Assembly (NCBI RefSeq): GCF_038024125.1
Contig: NZ_CP150662.1
Coordinates: 699,501 to 763,500 of the forward strand
Direction of reading: 5' to 3'
Source of the DNA: Polaribacter gangjinensis
Lineage (GTDB): Bacteria; Bacteroidota; Bacteroidia; Flavobacteriales; Flavobacteriaceae
DNA length: 64,000 nucleotides
Below the pieces are notes generated by a model that ran no database searches, had not been told where the DNA came from, and was given only the letters and a program-made list of their open reading frames with translations. Below are positions 26,866 to 34,496 of the stretch, piece by piece (position 1 is the first letter of the stretch; each line of letters begins with the position of its first letter). The position numbers were made by a program, and so were the translations under genes.

Positions 26866-27342
26866 ATGAAAACTCCTTCTTTTGAAATTATCCCATTTGA
26901 AAATCAATATGCACAAGATTTTTATGATTTGAATGCAGCATGGCTTCGCTCCTATTTTTATATAGAACCTTATGATGAATTGGTGCTGAGCCAACCAAAA
27001 AAATACATTTTAGATTCAGGAGGCTTTATTTTTTTAGCAAAATATCAAGAGGAAATTGTAGGTGTTGTTTCTTTAATCAATCAAAAAACGTATTTCGAAT
27101 TGAGTAAAATGGCTGTAAAACCAAGTTTTAGAGGACAAAAACTAGGAGAAAAATTAGTGTTACATTGTTTAGAATTTGGTAAAAATAAAGGTTGGAAAAG
27201 TATTACATTATATTCAAATTGAAAATTGATTCCTGCAATAACCTTATATCACAAAATTGGTTTTAAAGAAGTTGAATTAGAGAAAACAGCCAATTACAAA
27301 CGCGCAGATATTAAAATGATTTTTGATTTAGATTATTTTTAG
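26866..27342 (+). pseudogene. GNAT acetyltransferase interrupted by an in-frame TGA
   Basis: A 158-codon GNAT-family N-acetyltransferase frame is broken by TGA at 27220-27222 (codon 119). Upstream are the acetyl-CoA fold motifs AKYQEEIVGVVSLI and MAVKPSFRGQKLGEKLV. The same frame continues past the stop with the family's last block (PAITLYHKIGFKEVEL) to a TAG at 27340-27342. The residue at the stop is usually Arg, Thr or Asn, so a single base change (for example CGA or AGA to TGA) explains it. The truncated product lacks the last strands and is probably inactive. Confidence 0.85.
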
Positions 27343-27752
27343 CCAAAACTTTTCAAAGCCAATTCATAGCCTTGCAAACCAAAACCAACGATTATTCCTT
27401 TGGCATTTGGCGCAATAAAACTTTGATGACGAAATTCTTCGCGGGCATGAATATTAGATATATGCACTTCAACAACAGGAGTTTGAATAGCTTTTACAGC
27501 ATCTCCAATTCCAACAGAAGTATGTGTATATGCAGCAGCATTTAAGACAATTCCATCAAAATCAAAACCAACTTCATGAAGCTTATCAATAATTTCACCT
27601 TCAATATTTGATTGAAAATAATGTAATTTTAAATGTTGAAATTTTTGTTGTAAAGTATCAAAATACATTTCAAAAGTTTCATTGCCATATATTGTTGGCT
27701 CTCTTTTTCCGAGGAGATTTAAGTTGGGACCGTTAATAATGATAATTTTCAT
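27339..27752 (-). CDS. aroQ: Type II 3-dehydroquinate dehydratase
   Basis: AroQ dehydrates 3-dehydroquinate in the shikimate pathway. The 137 residues hold the family motifs GPNLNLLGKREPTIYG (with the active-site Arg and Tyr), LNAAAYTHTSVGIGDAV and EVHISNIHAREEFRHQS (His and Arg), ending with GFGLQGYELAL. It overlaps the 3' end of the broken GNAT gene by four bases. In relatives it often neighbours xerD; here two outer-membrane protein genes lie between. Confidence 0.96.
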   Translation of the reverse strand: MKIIIINGPNLNLLGKREPTIYGNETFEMYFDTLQQKFQHLKLHYFQSNIEGEIIDKLHEVGFDFDGIVLNAAAYTHTSVGIGDAVKAIQTPVVEVHISNIHAREEFRHQSFIAPNAKGIIVGFGLQGYELALKSFG

Positions 27753-27783
27753 AGTTCAAAAATACAATATTATTGTATAAAAA

Positions 27784-27809
27784 AAACGGAAACTTTTCAG
27801 TTTCCGTTT
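27784..27809 (-). terminator. Terminator of the 27832-28311 gene
   Basis: A perfect 10-bp stem AAACGGAAAC/GTTTCCGTTT with a six-base loop ends in a T-run on the minus strand. Confidence 0.75.
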
Positions 27810-27831
27810 ATAATATGATTTTTATTTACTA

Positions 27832-28311
27832 CTATAATCCAAACATTAAGCCAAGTCCAAAGCTGCCCCAGTTTCCACCACCATTACTAACATTTACAGT
27901 TGAATATGATGCAGTAACCATCATTTTTTCTGAAAGGTTGTAACCTAACATCGGTTTGTAATAAAAACCTCCATCATTTCCAGAAGGAGAAAGACCAAGA
28001 GCGTAACCAAGATCAGCACCTAAAACGAAATCTTCTGATAAATTATATCTTCCAGAAGCTGCAATTGGCAAAAAGGAAGCATTGTCAAAAGGATCTTTTT
28101 TGAAGAAAAAATTGATTCCAGCAGTAACACCATAATTAAAAGTGTCATCAGATGTGAACATATAGTTTACTTCACCTCCTAAAACGAAAGAAGAAACCAT
28201 GTCAGCATCACCAGCTGGTAAACCTAAATTTACTCCAGCATTAAAACTTTGAGCATTTGCAGTTCCTAATCCACAAATTGCAAAAAAAGCAATAAATAAC
28301 ATTTTTTTCAT
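27832..28311 (-). CDS. Small outer-membrane beta-barrel protein
   Basis: A 159-residue protein with a signal peptide (FFAICGLGTANAQ) and about eight amphipathic strands, ending in the Phe/Leu-rich barrel signature GLGLMFGL. It belongs to the broad OmpW/OmpA-barrel group of Bacteroidota. Motifs such as NAGVNLGLPAGDAD at the mature start resemble other flavobacterial porin-like proteins. A 26-bp palindrome and a TATATTTG -7 box lie upstream, and a terminator follows, so it is a separately regulated unit. Confidence 0.82.
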   Translation of the reverse strand: MKKMLFIAFFAICGLGTANAQSFNAGVNLGLPAGDADMVSSFVLGGEVNYMFTSDDTFNYGVTAGINFFFKKDPFDNASFLPIAASGRYNLSEDFVLGADLGYALGLSPSGNDGGFYYKPMLGYNLSEKMMVTASYSTVNVSNGGGNWGSFGLGLMFGL

Positions 28312-28336
28312 AATTATTAATTTTTAAATTATGAAA

Positions 28337-28344
28337 CAAATATA
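28337..28344 (-). promoter_or_regulatory. -7 element TATATTTG of the outer-membrane protein gene
   Basis: Read on the minus strand, this is a perfect TAnnTTTG match 25 bases before the ATG at 28311. Confidence 0.6.
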
Positions 28345-28394
28345 TAAAATAAAATGAATATCGCAATAATTTGTGATATATTTTATTGATATTT

Positions 28395-28420
28395 AAAAAT
28401 ACTACATATGTAGTATTTTT
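28395..28420. promoter_or_regulatory. 26-bp perfect palindrome, candidate operator
   Basis: The core is TACTACATATGTAGTA (28400-28415), extended by A- and T-runs to 26 bases of perfect dyad symmetry. It lies about 50 bases upstream of the -7 box of the minus-strand barrel gene. A 15/16 match lies at 57445-57460 in the second two-component locus. Confidence 0.6.
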
Positions 28421-28479
28421 TTTCACAATTATCTTTTTTAAATTACGAGCTTACGCTTTTTGAAAATAAATTCTAATAA

Positions 28480-28505
28480 AAAAGGAAGCAAATTTGCTTC
28501 CTTTT
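28480..28505 (-). terminator. Terminator of the 28526-29050 gene
   Basis: AAAAGGAAGCAAA/TTTGCTTCCTTTT forms a perfect 26-base palindrome just after the stop. Confidence 0.75.
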
Positions 28506-28525
28506 ATAAATATGAATAGTTTTTT

Positions 28526-29050
28526 TTAGAATCTATACCCCAAACCTAATTGAAAAGTGTCAAATTTAGATGTAACTCCCATTGATGTATCTTGAAATCT
28601 ATTACTTAATCCTAGCGAATATCTTGAAGCTACAAATACTTTATCAGACAAATCATACCCTAATCCAAATCCTAAACCTACTCCAAATTTATTCAATCCA
28701 TCAGACTCTTCAGTCACAAAATCAAATTGAGGCCCGGCTTGTAAATTTAATTTTTCTGTTACAAAATATTTTAACATTACAGGAATGATAATTTCATTCA
28801 AAGATTCTCCCTCTTGATATGCAGATGCAAAATGAATTTCAGGTTGGATATTCAACTTTTCAGAAACATTGAAATCAGCAAAAAATCCAAGAAAAAAACC
28901 AGCTGCACCATCTGAAACTGTAAAACCTCCTGCTGATGCACTGATTGTGACATTGTGAAATCCTCCAGTAATTCCATATTTAGTCTCTTGAGCGTTTACA
29001 TTTACTATCGCAGATAAAACAATAGAAATTACTAATAATACTTTTTTCAT
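28526..29050 (-). CDS. Outer-membrane beta-barrel protein
   Basis: A 174-residue barrel with signal peptide (to VNAQ). The mature part starts KYGITGGFHNVTIS and proceeds through alternating strands (NIQPEIHFAS, KYFVTEKLNLQAGPQF, FGVGLGFGLGYDLS) to the C-terminal GLGYRF barrel end. It is of the PorT / OmpA-barrel-like type (outer membrane protein beta-barrel domain). Monocistronic, with its own promoter and terminator. Function unknown. Confidence 0.85.
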   Translation of the reverse strand: MKKVLLVISIVLSAIVNVNAQETKYGITGGFHNVTISASAGGFTVSDGAAGFFLGFFADFNVSEKLNIQPEIHFASAYQEGESLNEIIIPVMLKYFVTEKLNLQAGPQFDFVTEESDGLNKFGVGLGFGLGYDLSDKVFVASRYSLGLSNRFQDTSMGVTSKFDTFQLGLGYRF

Positions 29051-29077
29051 GAGTTATATTTATTAAAAATTAAGGGG

Positions 29078-29085
29078 CAAATCTA
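29078..29085 (-). promoter_or_regulatory. -7 element TAGATTTG of the 29050 gene
   Basis: A perfect TAnnTTTG on the minus strand, 27 bases before the ATG. Confidence 0.55.
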
Positions 29086-29177
29086 AATAAAATAACCTTT
29101 AGTTTAGATTCTATTTTTTTTTATTACAATAAAAATCAAACTTTTTTCTTTAAATGTATTTTAACTATCTTTAGTTT

Positions 29178-30074
29178 ATGAATTGGAATATCGCCATCAA
29201 AGATTATCAAACATTTTTAAAAATTGAACGTGGTTTGTCTATCAATACCATCAATAGTTATACAAATGATTTAGAAAAATTAAGCAAATTTCTCTCGGAA
29301 AATGAGATTTCTATTTCACCAATTGCAATAGATGAAACCGTCATTCAACAATTTATTTATGATGCTGCAAAAAAAATAAATGCAAGAAGCCAAGCGCGAT
29401 TAATTTCGGGCTTAAAAAGTTTTTTTGAATATTTAGTTTTTGAAGATTATCGAAAAACAAATCCTACAGATTTAATTGAAGCCCCAAAAATAGGGCGCAA
29501 ATTACCTGATACACTTTCTGAAGAAGAAATTGATGCTTTGATTGGAGCCATTGATTTAAGTCATCCTCAAGGAGAAAGAAATCGAACTATTTTAGAAACC
29601 ATGTACAGTTGTGGTTTACGAGTTAGTGAAGTTATTACGTTAAAAATTTCAGATTTATTTTTTGATGAAGGTTTTATTCGTGTTTTAGGAAAAGGAAATA
29701 AAGAGCGTTTTGTGCCAATTCATACACAAGCTCAAAAATTTATTCAGTCCTACATTAATGTAATCAGAATTCATGAAAAACCTCAAAAAAATCATGAAGA
29801 CACGTTGTTTTTAAATAGACGTGGGAAGGGATTAACGCGTCAAATGATTTTTATGATGATTAATGAAAATGCTACTAAAATCAATTTGAAAAAGAAAATA
29901 AGTCCACATACTTTTCGTCATTCTTTTGCTACACATTTATTAAAATATGGTGCAGATTTAAGAGCAATTCAGCAAATGTTAGGTCATGAAAGTATAACAA
30001 CAACTGAAATTTATGTGCATTTAGATAAAAGTTATTTGCGCGAAGTTGTAGAAACCTATCATCCTAGAAGATAA
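29178..30074 (+). CDS. xerD: Site-specific tyrosine recombinase XerD
   Basis: XerD resolves chromosome dimers at dif with its partner XerC. The 298-residue protein has an N-terminal SAM-like core-binding domain (1-90) and the catalytic domain with Arg in YSCGLRVSEV, the HxxR pair in SPHTFRHSFATHLL, the His in MLGHESITT and the nucleophile Tyr in TEIYVH. Length and motifs are those of the chromosomal XerD, not a phage integrase. A TATCTTTA -7-like box lies at 29166-29173, so the leader is nearly absent. Confidence 0.94.
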   Translation: MNWNIAIKDYQTFLKIERGLSINTINSYTNDLEKLSKFLSENEISISPIAIDETVIQQFIYDAAKKINARSQARLISGLKSFFEYLVFEDYRKTNPTDLIEAPKIGRKLPDTLSEEEIDALIGAIDLSHPQGERNRTILETMYSCGLRVSEVITLKISDLFFDEGFIRVLGKGNKERFVPIHTQAQKFIQSYINVIRIHEKPQKNHEDTLFLNRRGKGLTRQMIFMMINENATKINLKKKISPHTFRHSFATHLLKYGADLRAIQQMLGHESITTTEIYVHLDKSYLREVVETYHPRR

Positions 30075-30175
30075 AAGCCCATCCTAACATTCACAGAGGA
30101 AAATAACTAATAGTTATTTTGAAAAAGGAATTAAGAACAGCTTTAAAAAGTGAATTTTAACTCTTTTCTAAAACA

Positions 30176-30204
30176 AAAAATCTTGCTTAAAAAGCAAGAT
30201 TTTT
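30176..30204. terminator. Bidirectional terminator between xerD and rny
   Basis: A 13-bp stem AAAAATCTTGCTT/AAGCAAGATTTTT with a 3-base loop serves both convergent genes. Confidence 0.8.
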
Positions 30205-30256
30205 CTTAAATCATATTTTTAAAAAAATATTTTGTCTAATGAGTTTTAATAACTAA

Positions 30257-31825
30257 TTATTTAGCCACATTGACAGCTCTTGTTTCTCTGATTACAGTAA
30301 CTTTTACTTGTCCTGGATACGTCATGTCATTTTGAATTTTTTGAGAAATATTAAATGACAATTCAGATGCTTTTGTATCACTCACTTTTCCGCTTTCAAC
30401 CATTACACGTAATTCACGTCCTGCTTGAATTGCATAGGCTTTTTGGACTCCTGGAAAACCAAAAGCGATGTTTTCTAAATCTTTTAAACGTTGAATATAC
30501 GAATCCAACACTTGACGTCTTGCACCTGGTCTTGCTCCAGAAATTGCATCACAAACTTGTACAATTGGCGAAATCAAATACTTCATTTCAATTTCATCAT
30601 GGTGCGCTCCAATCGCATTGCAAACTTCCTCTTTTTCACCGTATTTTTCAGCCCATTGCATACCTAATAATGCGTGTGGTAAATCACTCTCAGCATCTGG
30701 AACTTTTCCAATATCATGTAATAATCCTGCTCTTTTTGCCAATTTTACATTCAAGCCCATTTCAGCAGCCATGATTCCACAAAGATTGGCTACTTCACGT
30801 GAATGCTGTAATAAATTTTGACCATAAGAAGAACGATATTTCATTCGTCCAACGATTTTAATCAACTCAGGATTCAAACCATGAATACCTAAATCAATTA
30901 CGGTTCTTTTACCAATTTCAATAATTTCTTGGGTGATTTGTTTTTCAGTTTTTTCAACAACTTCTTCAATTCTTGCAGGGTGAATTCGTCCATCAGTTAC
31001 CAATTTGTGCATTGCCAAACGTGCAATCTCTCTACGAACAGGATCAAAACAAGATAAAATAATAGCATCTGGAGTATCATCAACAATAATTTCAACACCA
31101 GTTGCAGCTTCTAAAGCCCTGATATTTCTACCTTCTCTACCAATGATCCTTCCTTTAACATCATCAGATTCTAAGTTAAAAACAGATACACAGTTTTCAA
31201 CAGCTTGTTCAACACCAACTCTTTGAATGGTTCCTAAAACAATTTTACGAGCTTCTTGTTCTGCTGTTAATTTGGCTTCTTCTATGGATGTTTGAACAAA
31301 AGCCATAGCTTCTGATTTTGCTTGGTCTTTTAAAGAAGCTATCAATTCTTTTTTAGCTTCTTCTACTGACAATCCTGAAATTTGTTCTAGCATGTCTATA
31401 TGACGACTGTGCATTTTTTCAAGATCGCTCTCTTTCTTCTCTAAAAAATCAAGTTTTGTATCGTAATCTTTTTGTTTGTCTTCAAGAGATTTGGTTAATC
31501 GTTTATTTTTATCAATTTCTGATGCAACAATTGATTCTTTTTCACGAACTCTTTTTTCAACTTCTGAAATCTTTTTTTCTCTAGCTAAAATTACTTTTTC
31601 GTGTTCTGATTTTAGTTCAATAAATTTTTCTTTTGCTTGTAGAATTTTGTCTTTTTTAATTGATTCTGCATCAATTTTTGCTTCTTTGATAATAGAAGCC
31701 GCTTCTTTTCTTGTATTTTCTAGTATTCTTTTTCCTTTTGATTTTTCTAGTGCTTTAAAGATTATAAAACCTATAGCTACTCCAGCTAAAACTCCCAATA
31801 AAATGGGAAGAATCATTCCATCCAT
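30257..31825 (-). CDS. rny: Ribonuclease Y
   Basis: RNase Y is a membrane-bound endoribonuclease that starts mRNA decay. The 522 residues begin with a membrane helix ([19 protein letters not shown]), then a long coiled coil (25-200), a KH domain ([19 protein letters not shown] near 215-235) and an HD domain with LLHDIGK. It follows the 6S RNA gene and zapA in the same orientation. Confidence 0.97.
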   Translation of the reverse strand: MDGMILPILLGVLAGVAIGFIIFKALEKSKGKRILENTRKEAASIIKEAKIDAESIKKDKILQAKEKFIELKSEHEKVILAREKKISEVEKRVREKESIVASEIDKNKRLTKSLEDKQKDYDTKLDFLEKKESDLEKMHSRHIDMLEQISGLSVEEAKKELIASLKDQAKSEAMAFVQTSIEEAKLTAEQEARKIVLGTIQRVGVEQAVENCVSVFNLESDDVKGRIIGREGRNIRALEAATGVEIIVDDTPDAIILSCFDPVRREIARLAMHKLVTDGRIHPARIEEVVEKTEKQITQEIIEIGKRTVIDLGIHGLNPELIKIVGRMKYRSSYGQNLLQHSREVANLCGIMAAEMGLNVKLAKRAGLLHDIGKVPDAESDLPHALLGMQWAEKYGEKEEVCNAIGAHHDEIEMKYLISPIVQVCDAISGARPGARRQVLDSYIQRLKDLENIAFGFPGVQKAYAIQAGRELRVMVESGKVSDTKASELSFNISQKIQNDMTYPGQVKVTVIRETRAVNVAK

Positions 31826-31843
31826 AATTTAAATTTAGTATAT

Positions 31844-32020
31844 AAAAAAGCCTACATTAGTGGGGTTTATATAAACTCTATTATTACATGATTAGGACTA
31901 ACTAGCTGATCAAGGATCCATCTAAAGAAACTAGTTCTGATGGCTTGCTTTAGCAACTAAAACTCATCCTCTATAATAGATTTTTGTTGAGTTTATCAAA
32001 CAAATTACTAACGTAGGCAG
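31844..32020 (-). ncRNA. ssrS: 6S RNA (6S-Flavo-like)
   Basis: The noncoding space between zapA and rny folds, on the minus strand, as 6S RNA should. A closing stem GCCTACGTTAGT/ACTAATGTAGGC (32018-32007 with 31861-31850, one G-U) is followed by GTTTGATAAACTC pairing with GAGTTTATATAAAC. Next come a large internal bubble and an apical hairpin region, and the 3' end runs into six U (31849-31844). 6S RNA mimics an open promoter and binds RNA polymerase in stationary phase. Location next to zapA also fits known 6S genes. Ends are approximate. Confidence 0.78.
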
Positions 32021-32045
32021 TGTGTGTTAATGTATTTTAAAGAAC

Positions 32046-32339
32046 TTACTTTAAATGTTCATTGACCAAATTTGTCAATTCATTTAATTTTTCTATTGCT
32101 TCTTTATTGGTGGAATTTTTCTCTAAAGCACTGATTTCTAATTTCGAAGCAAATTGCAATGCACACATAGCCAACACATCTTGTTTGTCGCTAACAGCAT
32201 AGTTTTGCTCATAAAGGGTTATCAATTTATTGATAGCATTTGCAGCTTTACGCATTCCTTCCTCTTCATTGGTGTTATTTACACTCAAAGGATAGGTTCT
32301 GCCCGCAATTACTACATTAATCTTTAGTTTTTCCGCCAT
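32046..32339 (-). CDS. zapA: Cell division protein ZapA
   Basis: ZapA bundles FtsZ filaments. The 97 residues match the family: an N-terminal beta hairpin (KINVVIAGRTYPLSV), a helix (EEGMRKAANAINKLI), the region ALQFASKLEI and a C-terminal coiled coil. It lies ten bases after the small coiled-coil gene, so both are co-transcribed, and the 6S RNA follows directly. Confidence 0.92.
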   Translation of the reverse strand: MAEKLKINVVIAGRTYPLSVNNTNEEEGMRKAANAINKLITLYEQNYAVSDKQDVLAMCALQFASKLEISALEKNSTNKEAIEKLNELTNLVNEHLK

Positions 32340-32349
32340 TTAAAGAACT

Positions 32350-32640
32350 TTATTCTTGTAACTGAACAATACATTTATCAATTTCTCGAATCAATGCGTT
32401 TATTTTCAATTTTGTATCTTTTGTATCTTTACTACTGCCTTCGATAGTTTTTGCAATTTTAAGCATTTCATATTCTTTCTTTTGATTTGCTAAAAATTGT
32501 TCATTTTCTAAGAGCTGCTGTTGTAATTTTGTATTCGTTTGAAGTAAAATCTGGTTTTCTTTTACCAAAAATTCATAATTAGAAAGTAATTTTTGCAACG
32601 TAACTTCCAATAAATGAACTGCTTCAAGCGTATTACTCAT
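32350..32640 (-). CDS. Small coiled-coil protein upstream of zapA
   Basis: A 96-residue protein that is almost entirely coiled coil (about 5-75: EAVHLLEVTLQKLLSNYEFL, QILLQTNTKLQQQL). No enzymatic motif is present. Position ten bases before zapA suggests a division-related partner, similar in role to ZapB, but sequence similarity to ZapB cannot be judged by eye. Conserved gene order in Flavobacteriia is expected, not verified. Confidence 0.8.
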   Translation of the reverse strand: MSNTLEAVHLLEVTLQKLLSNYEFLVKENQILLQTNTKLQQQLLENEQFLANQKKEYEMLKIAKTIEGSSKDTKDTKLKINALIREIDKCIVQLQE

Positions 32641-32787
32641 TTTTGCTTTTTAGAATAAACTATCCTTACAAAGTTAGTAATCTGTTTTTTATTTTACAAC
32701 TATTAACTGCTTTTTTATTCATACATTACTAACAAAGAATTTACAAAAACCATATTTTTTATTATTTTTACAAAAAATAATTGTCTT

Positions 32788-34491
32788 TTGAGAAAAATTC
32801 TGTTCACTTTTGTGCTGTTTTCCTATTTTTTTGGGATTTGTCAAGCCCCATACCCAAAAGATTATTTTCAATCTCCTTTAAAAATTCCGATCATTTTATC
32901 AGGTTCTTTTGGTGAACTAAGAAACAACCATTTTCATTCAGGATTAGATATCAAAACTCAAGGAATTGAAGGACTAGAAGTTCTTGCTGCCGCTGAAGGA
33001 TATATTTCAAGAATCAAAGTAAGTCAATTTGGTTATGGCAAATCTATTTATATCACTCATCCAAACGGATTCACCTCTGTGTATGCACATCTTAGCAAAT
33101 TTGCTCCAAAAATTGAAGCTTATTTAAAATCAATTCAGTATCAAAAAGAATGTTATGAAATTGAAGAAACAAGATTAAAAGAAGATTCTTTCCCAATCAA
33201 AAAAGGCGAATTGATTGCTTTTTCTGGGGATACTGGAGGTTCTGGAGGACCTCACTTACATTTCGAAATTCGTGATACAGAAAGTGAAAAAATTATCAAT
33301 CCTTTGCTTTTCGGAATCGCAATCAATGACAGCATACCTCCTATTTTTCAATCCGTAAAAGTTTTTGCTTTAAACAACAATTCTCATATCAATCATCAAA
33401 ACAATAGTTTTCAGCTATCTGTAAAAAAAATTGCCAACAATAATTATATTACTGATAAAATTATGGCAAATAATACCATTGGTTTTGGTGTTGAAGTGTT
33501 TGATAAAAGTAATGATACTTACAATAAATTAGGCATTCAAAGCCTTGAAATGTTCGTGAATGGAAAACGGTTTTACCATCATGATCTACAGTCTTTTTCA
33601 TTTGATGAAAGCAAATTCATCAATCTTCATATTGATTATGAGCATTTTAAAAAATACAAAACTCGTTTTCAAAAAACATTTATTGATTCTGTAAATACTT
33701 TATCAACCTACAAAGACTTGATTGATTTTGGAAAAATCAATATCGAAAAAGATTTAAATTATACTGTAAGTATCATTGCTAAAGATTTTTATGGAAATGA
33801 AAGCACGTTAAAAATCCCTGTGATTGGTAAAGAAACTGAATCCATTTTATCTCAAAAAAATTATACAACTTCATTCAAAATAGTTGCAAAAAAATTCCAT
33901 AAATTCTCTTTGAATGGTGTAACAGTTGCCTTTCCAAAAAGCACATTTTATAGTGATACATATTTAGATTTTAAAGTTGAAAACGGAATTGCCAAAATTT
34001 ACCCACAAACAATTCCTTTAAATGATCAATTTACACTCACTTTTGATGTTTCTAAATACAGTGATGAAGAAAAAAAACAACTTTATATTGCCAATATTGA
34101 TTATCCAAAATATCCAAGATATCAATATACCAGGAAAAGGGACAGCACTTTTTTTACAACAACTAAATATTTAGGAAATTACACGTTAGCAACTGATAAT
34201 CAAAAACCTAAAATACAATTACTCTACGTAAAAGATGGGCAATGGATTTCAAATTCCGAAACTTTAAAAGTAAAAATTAGTGATATTGGTTCAGGGATTG
34301 ATACCTATAGAGCCACCTTAAATGATGAATGGATTTTAATGGAATACAATCACAAAACAGGAATTCTTACCTACGATTTTACTGATAAAGTTTTGGTTGG
34401 TAGCAAACATTTGTTTAAAATTGTAGTTTATGACAATGTGGGAAATACGAACGAGCTTTCTGTTACGTTCTTTAAAAAACAAGTAAATTAG
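32788..34491 (+). CDS. M23-family metallopeptidase
   Basis: The 567-residue secreted protein has a signal peptide (to about GICQA) and a LytM/M23 domain at about 45-175. The zinc ligands are visible in HFHSGLDI (near 51) and HLHFE (near 157). The rest (200-567) is a long beta-rich region with Ig-like folds. It is probably a cell-wall endopeptidase or a regulator of one. The start is TTG; no ATG is available upstream before the noncoding region. The TonB-dependent receptor gene follows five bases later. Confidence 0.9.
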   Translation: MRKILFTFVLFSYFFGICQAPYPKDYFQSPLKIPIILSGSFGELRNNHFHSGLDIKTQGIEGLEVLAAAEGYISRIKVSQFGYGKSIYITHPNGFTSVYAHLSKFAPKIEAYLKSIQYQKECYEIEETRLKEDSFPIKKGELIAFSGDTGGSGGPHLHFEIRDTESEKIINPLLFGIAINDSIPPIFQSVKVFALNNNSHINHQNNSFQLSVKKIANNNYITDKIMANNTIGFGVEVFDKSNDTYNKLGIQSLEMFVNGKRFYHHDLQSFSFDESKFINLHIDYEHFKKYKTRFQKTFIDSVNTLSTYKDLIDFGKINIEKDLNYTVSIIAKDFYGNESTLKIPVIGKETESILSQKNYTTSFKIVAKKFHKFSLNGVTVAFPKSTFYSDTYLDFKVENGIAKIYPQTIPLNDQFTLTFDVSKYSDEEKKQLYIANIDYPKYPRYQYTRKRDSTFFTTTKYLGNYTLATDNQKPKIQLLYVKDGQWISNSETLKVKISDIGSGIDTYRATLNDEWILMEYNHKTGILTYDFTDKVLVGSKHLFKIVVYDNVGNTNELSVTFFKKQVN

Positions 34492-34496
34492 CCTTT

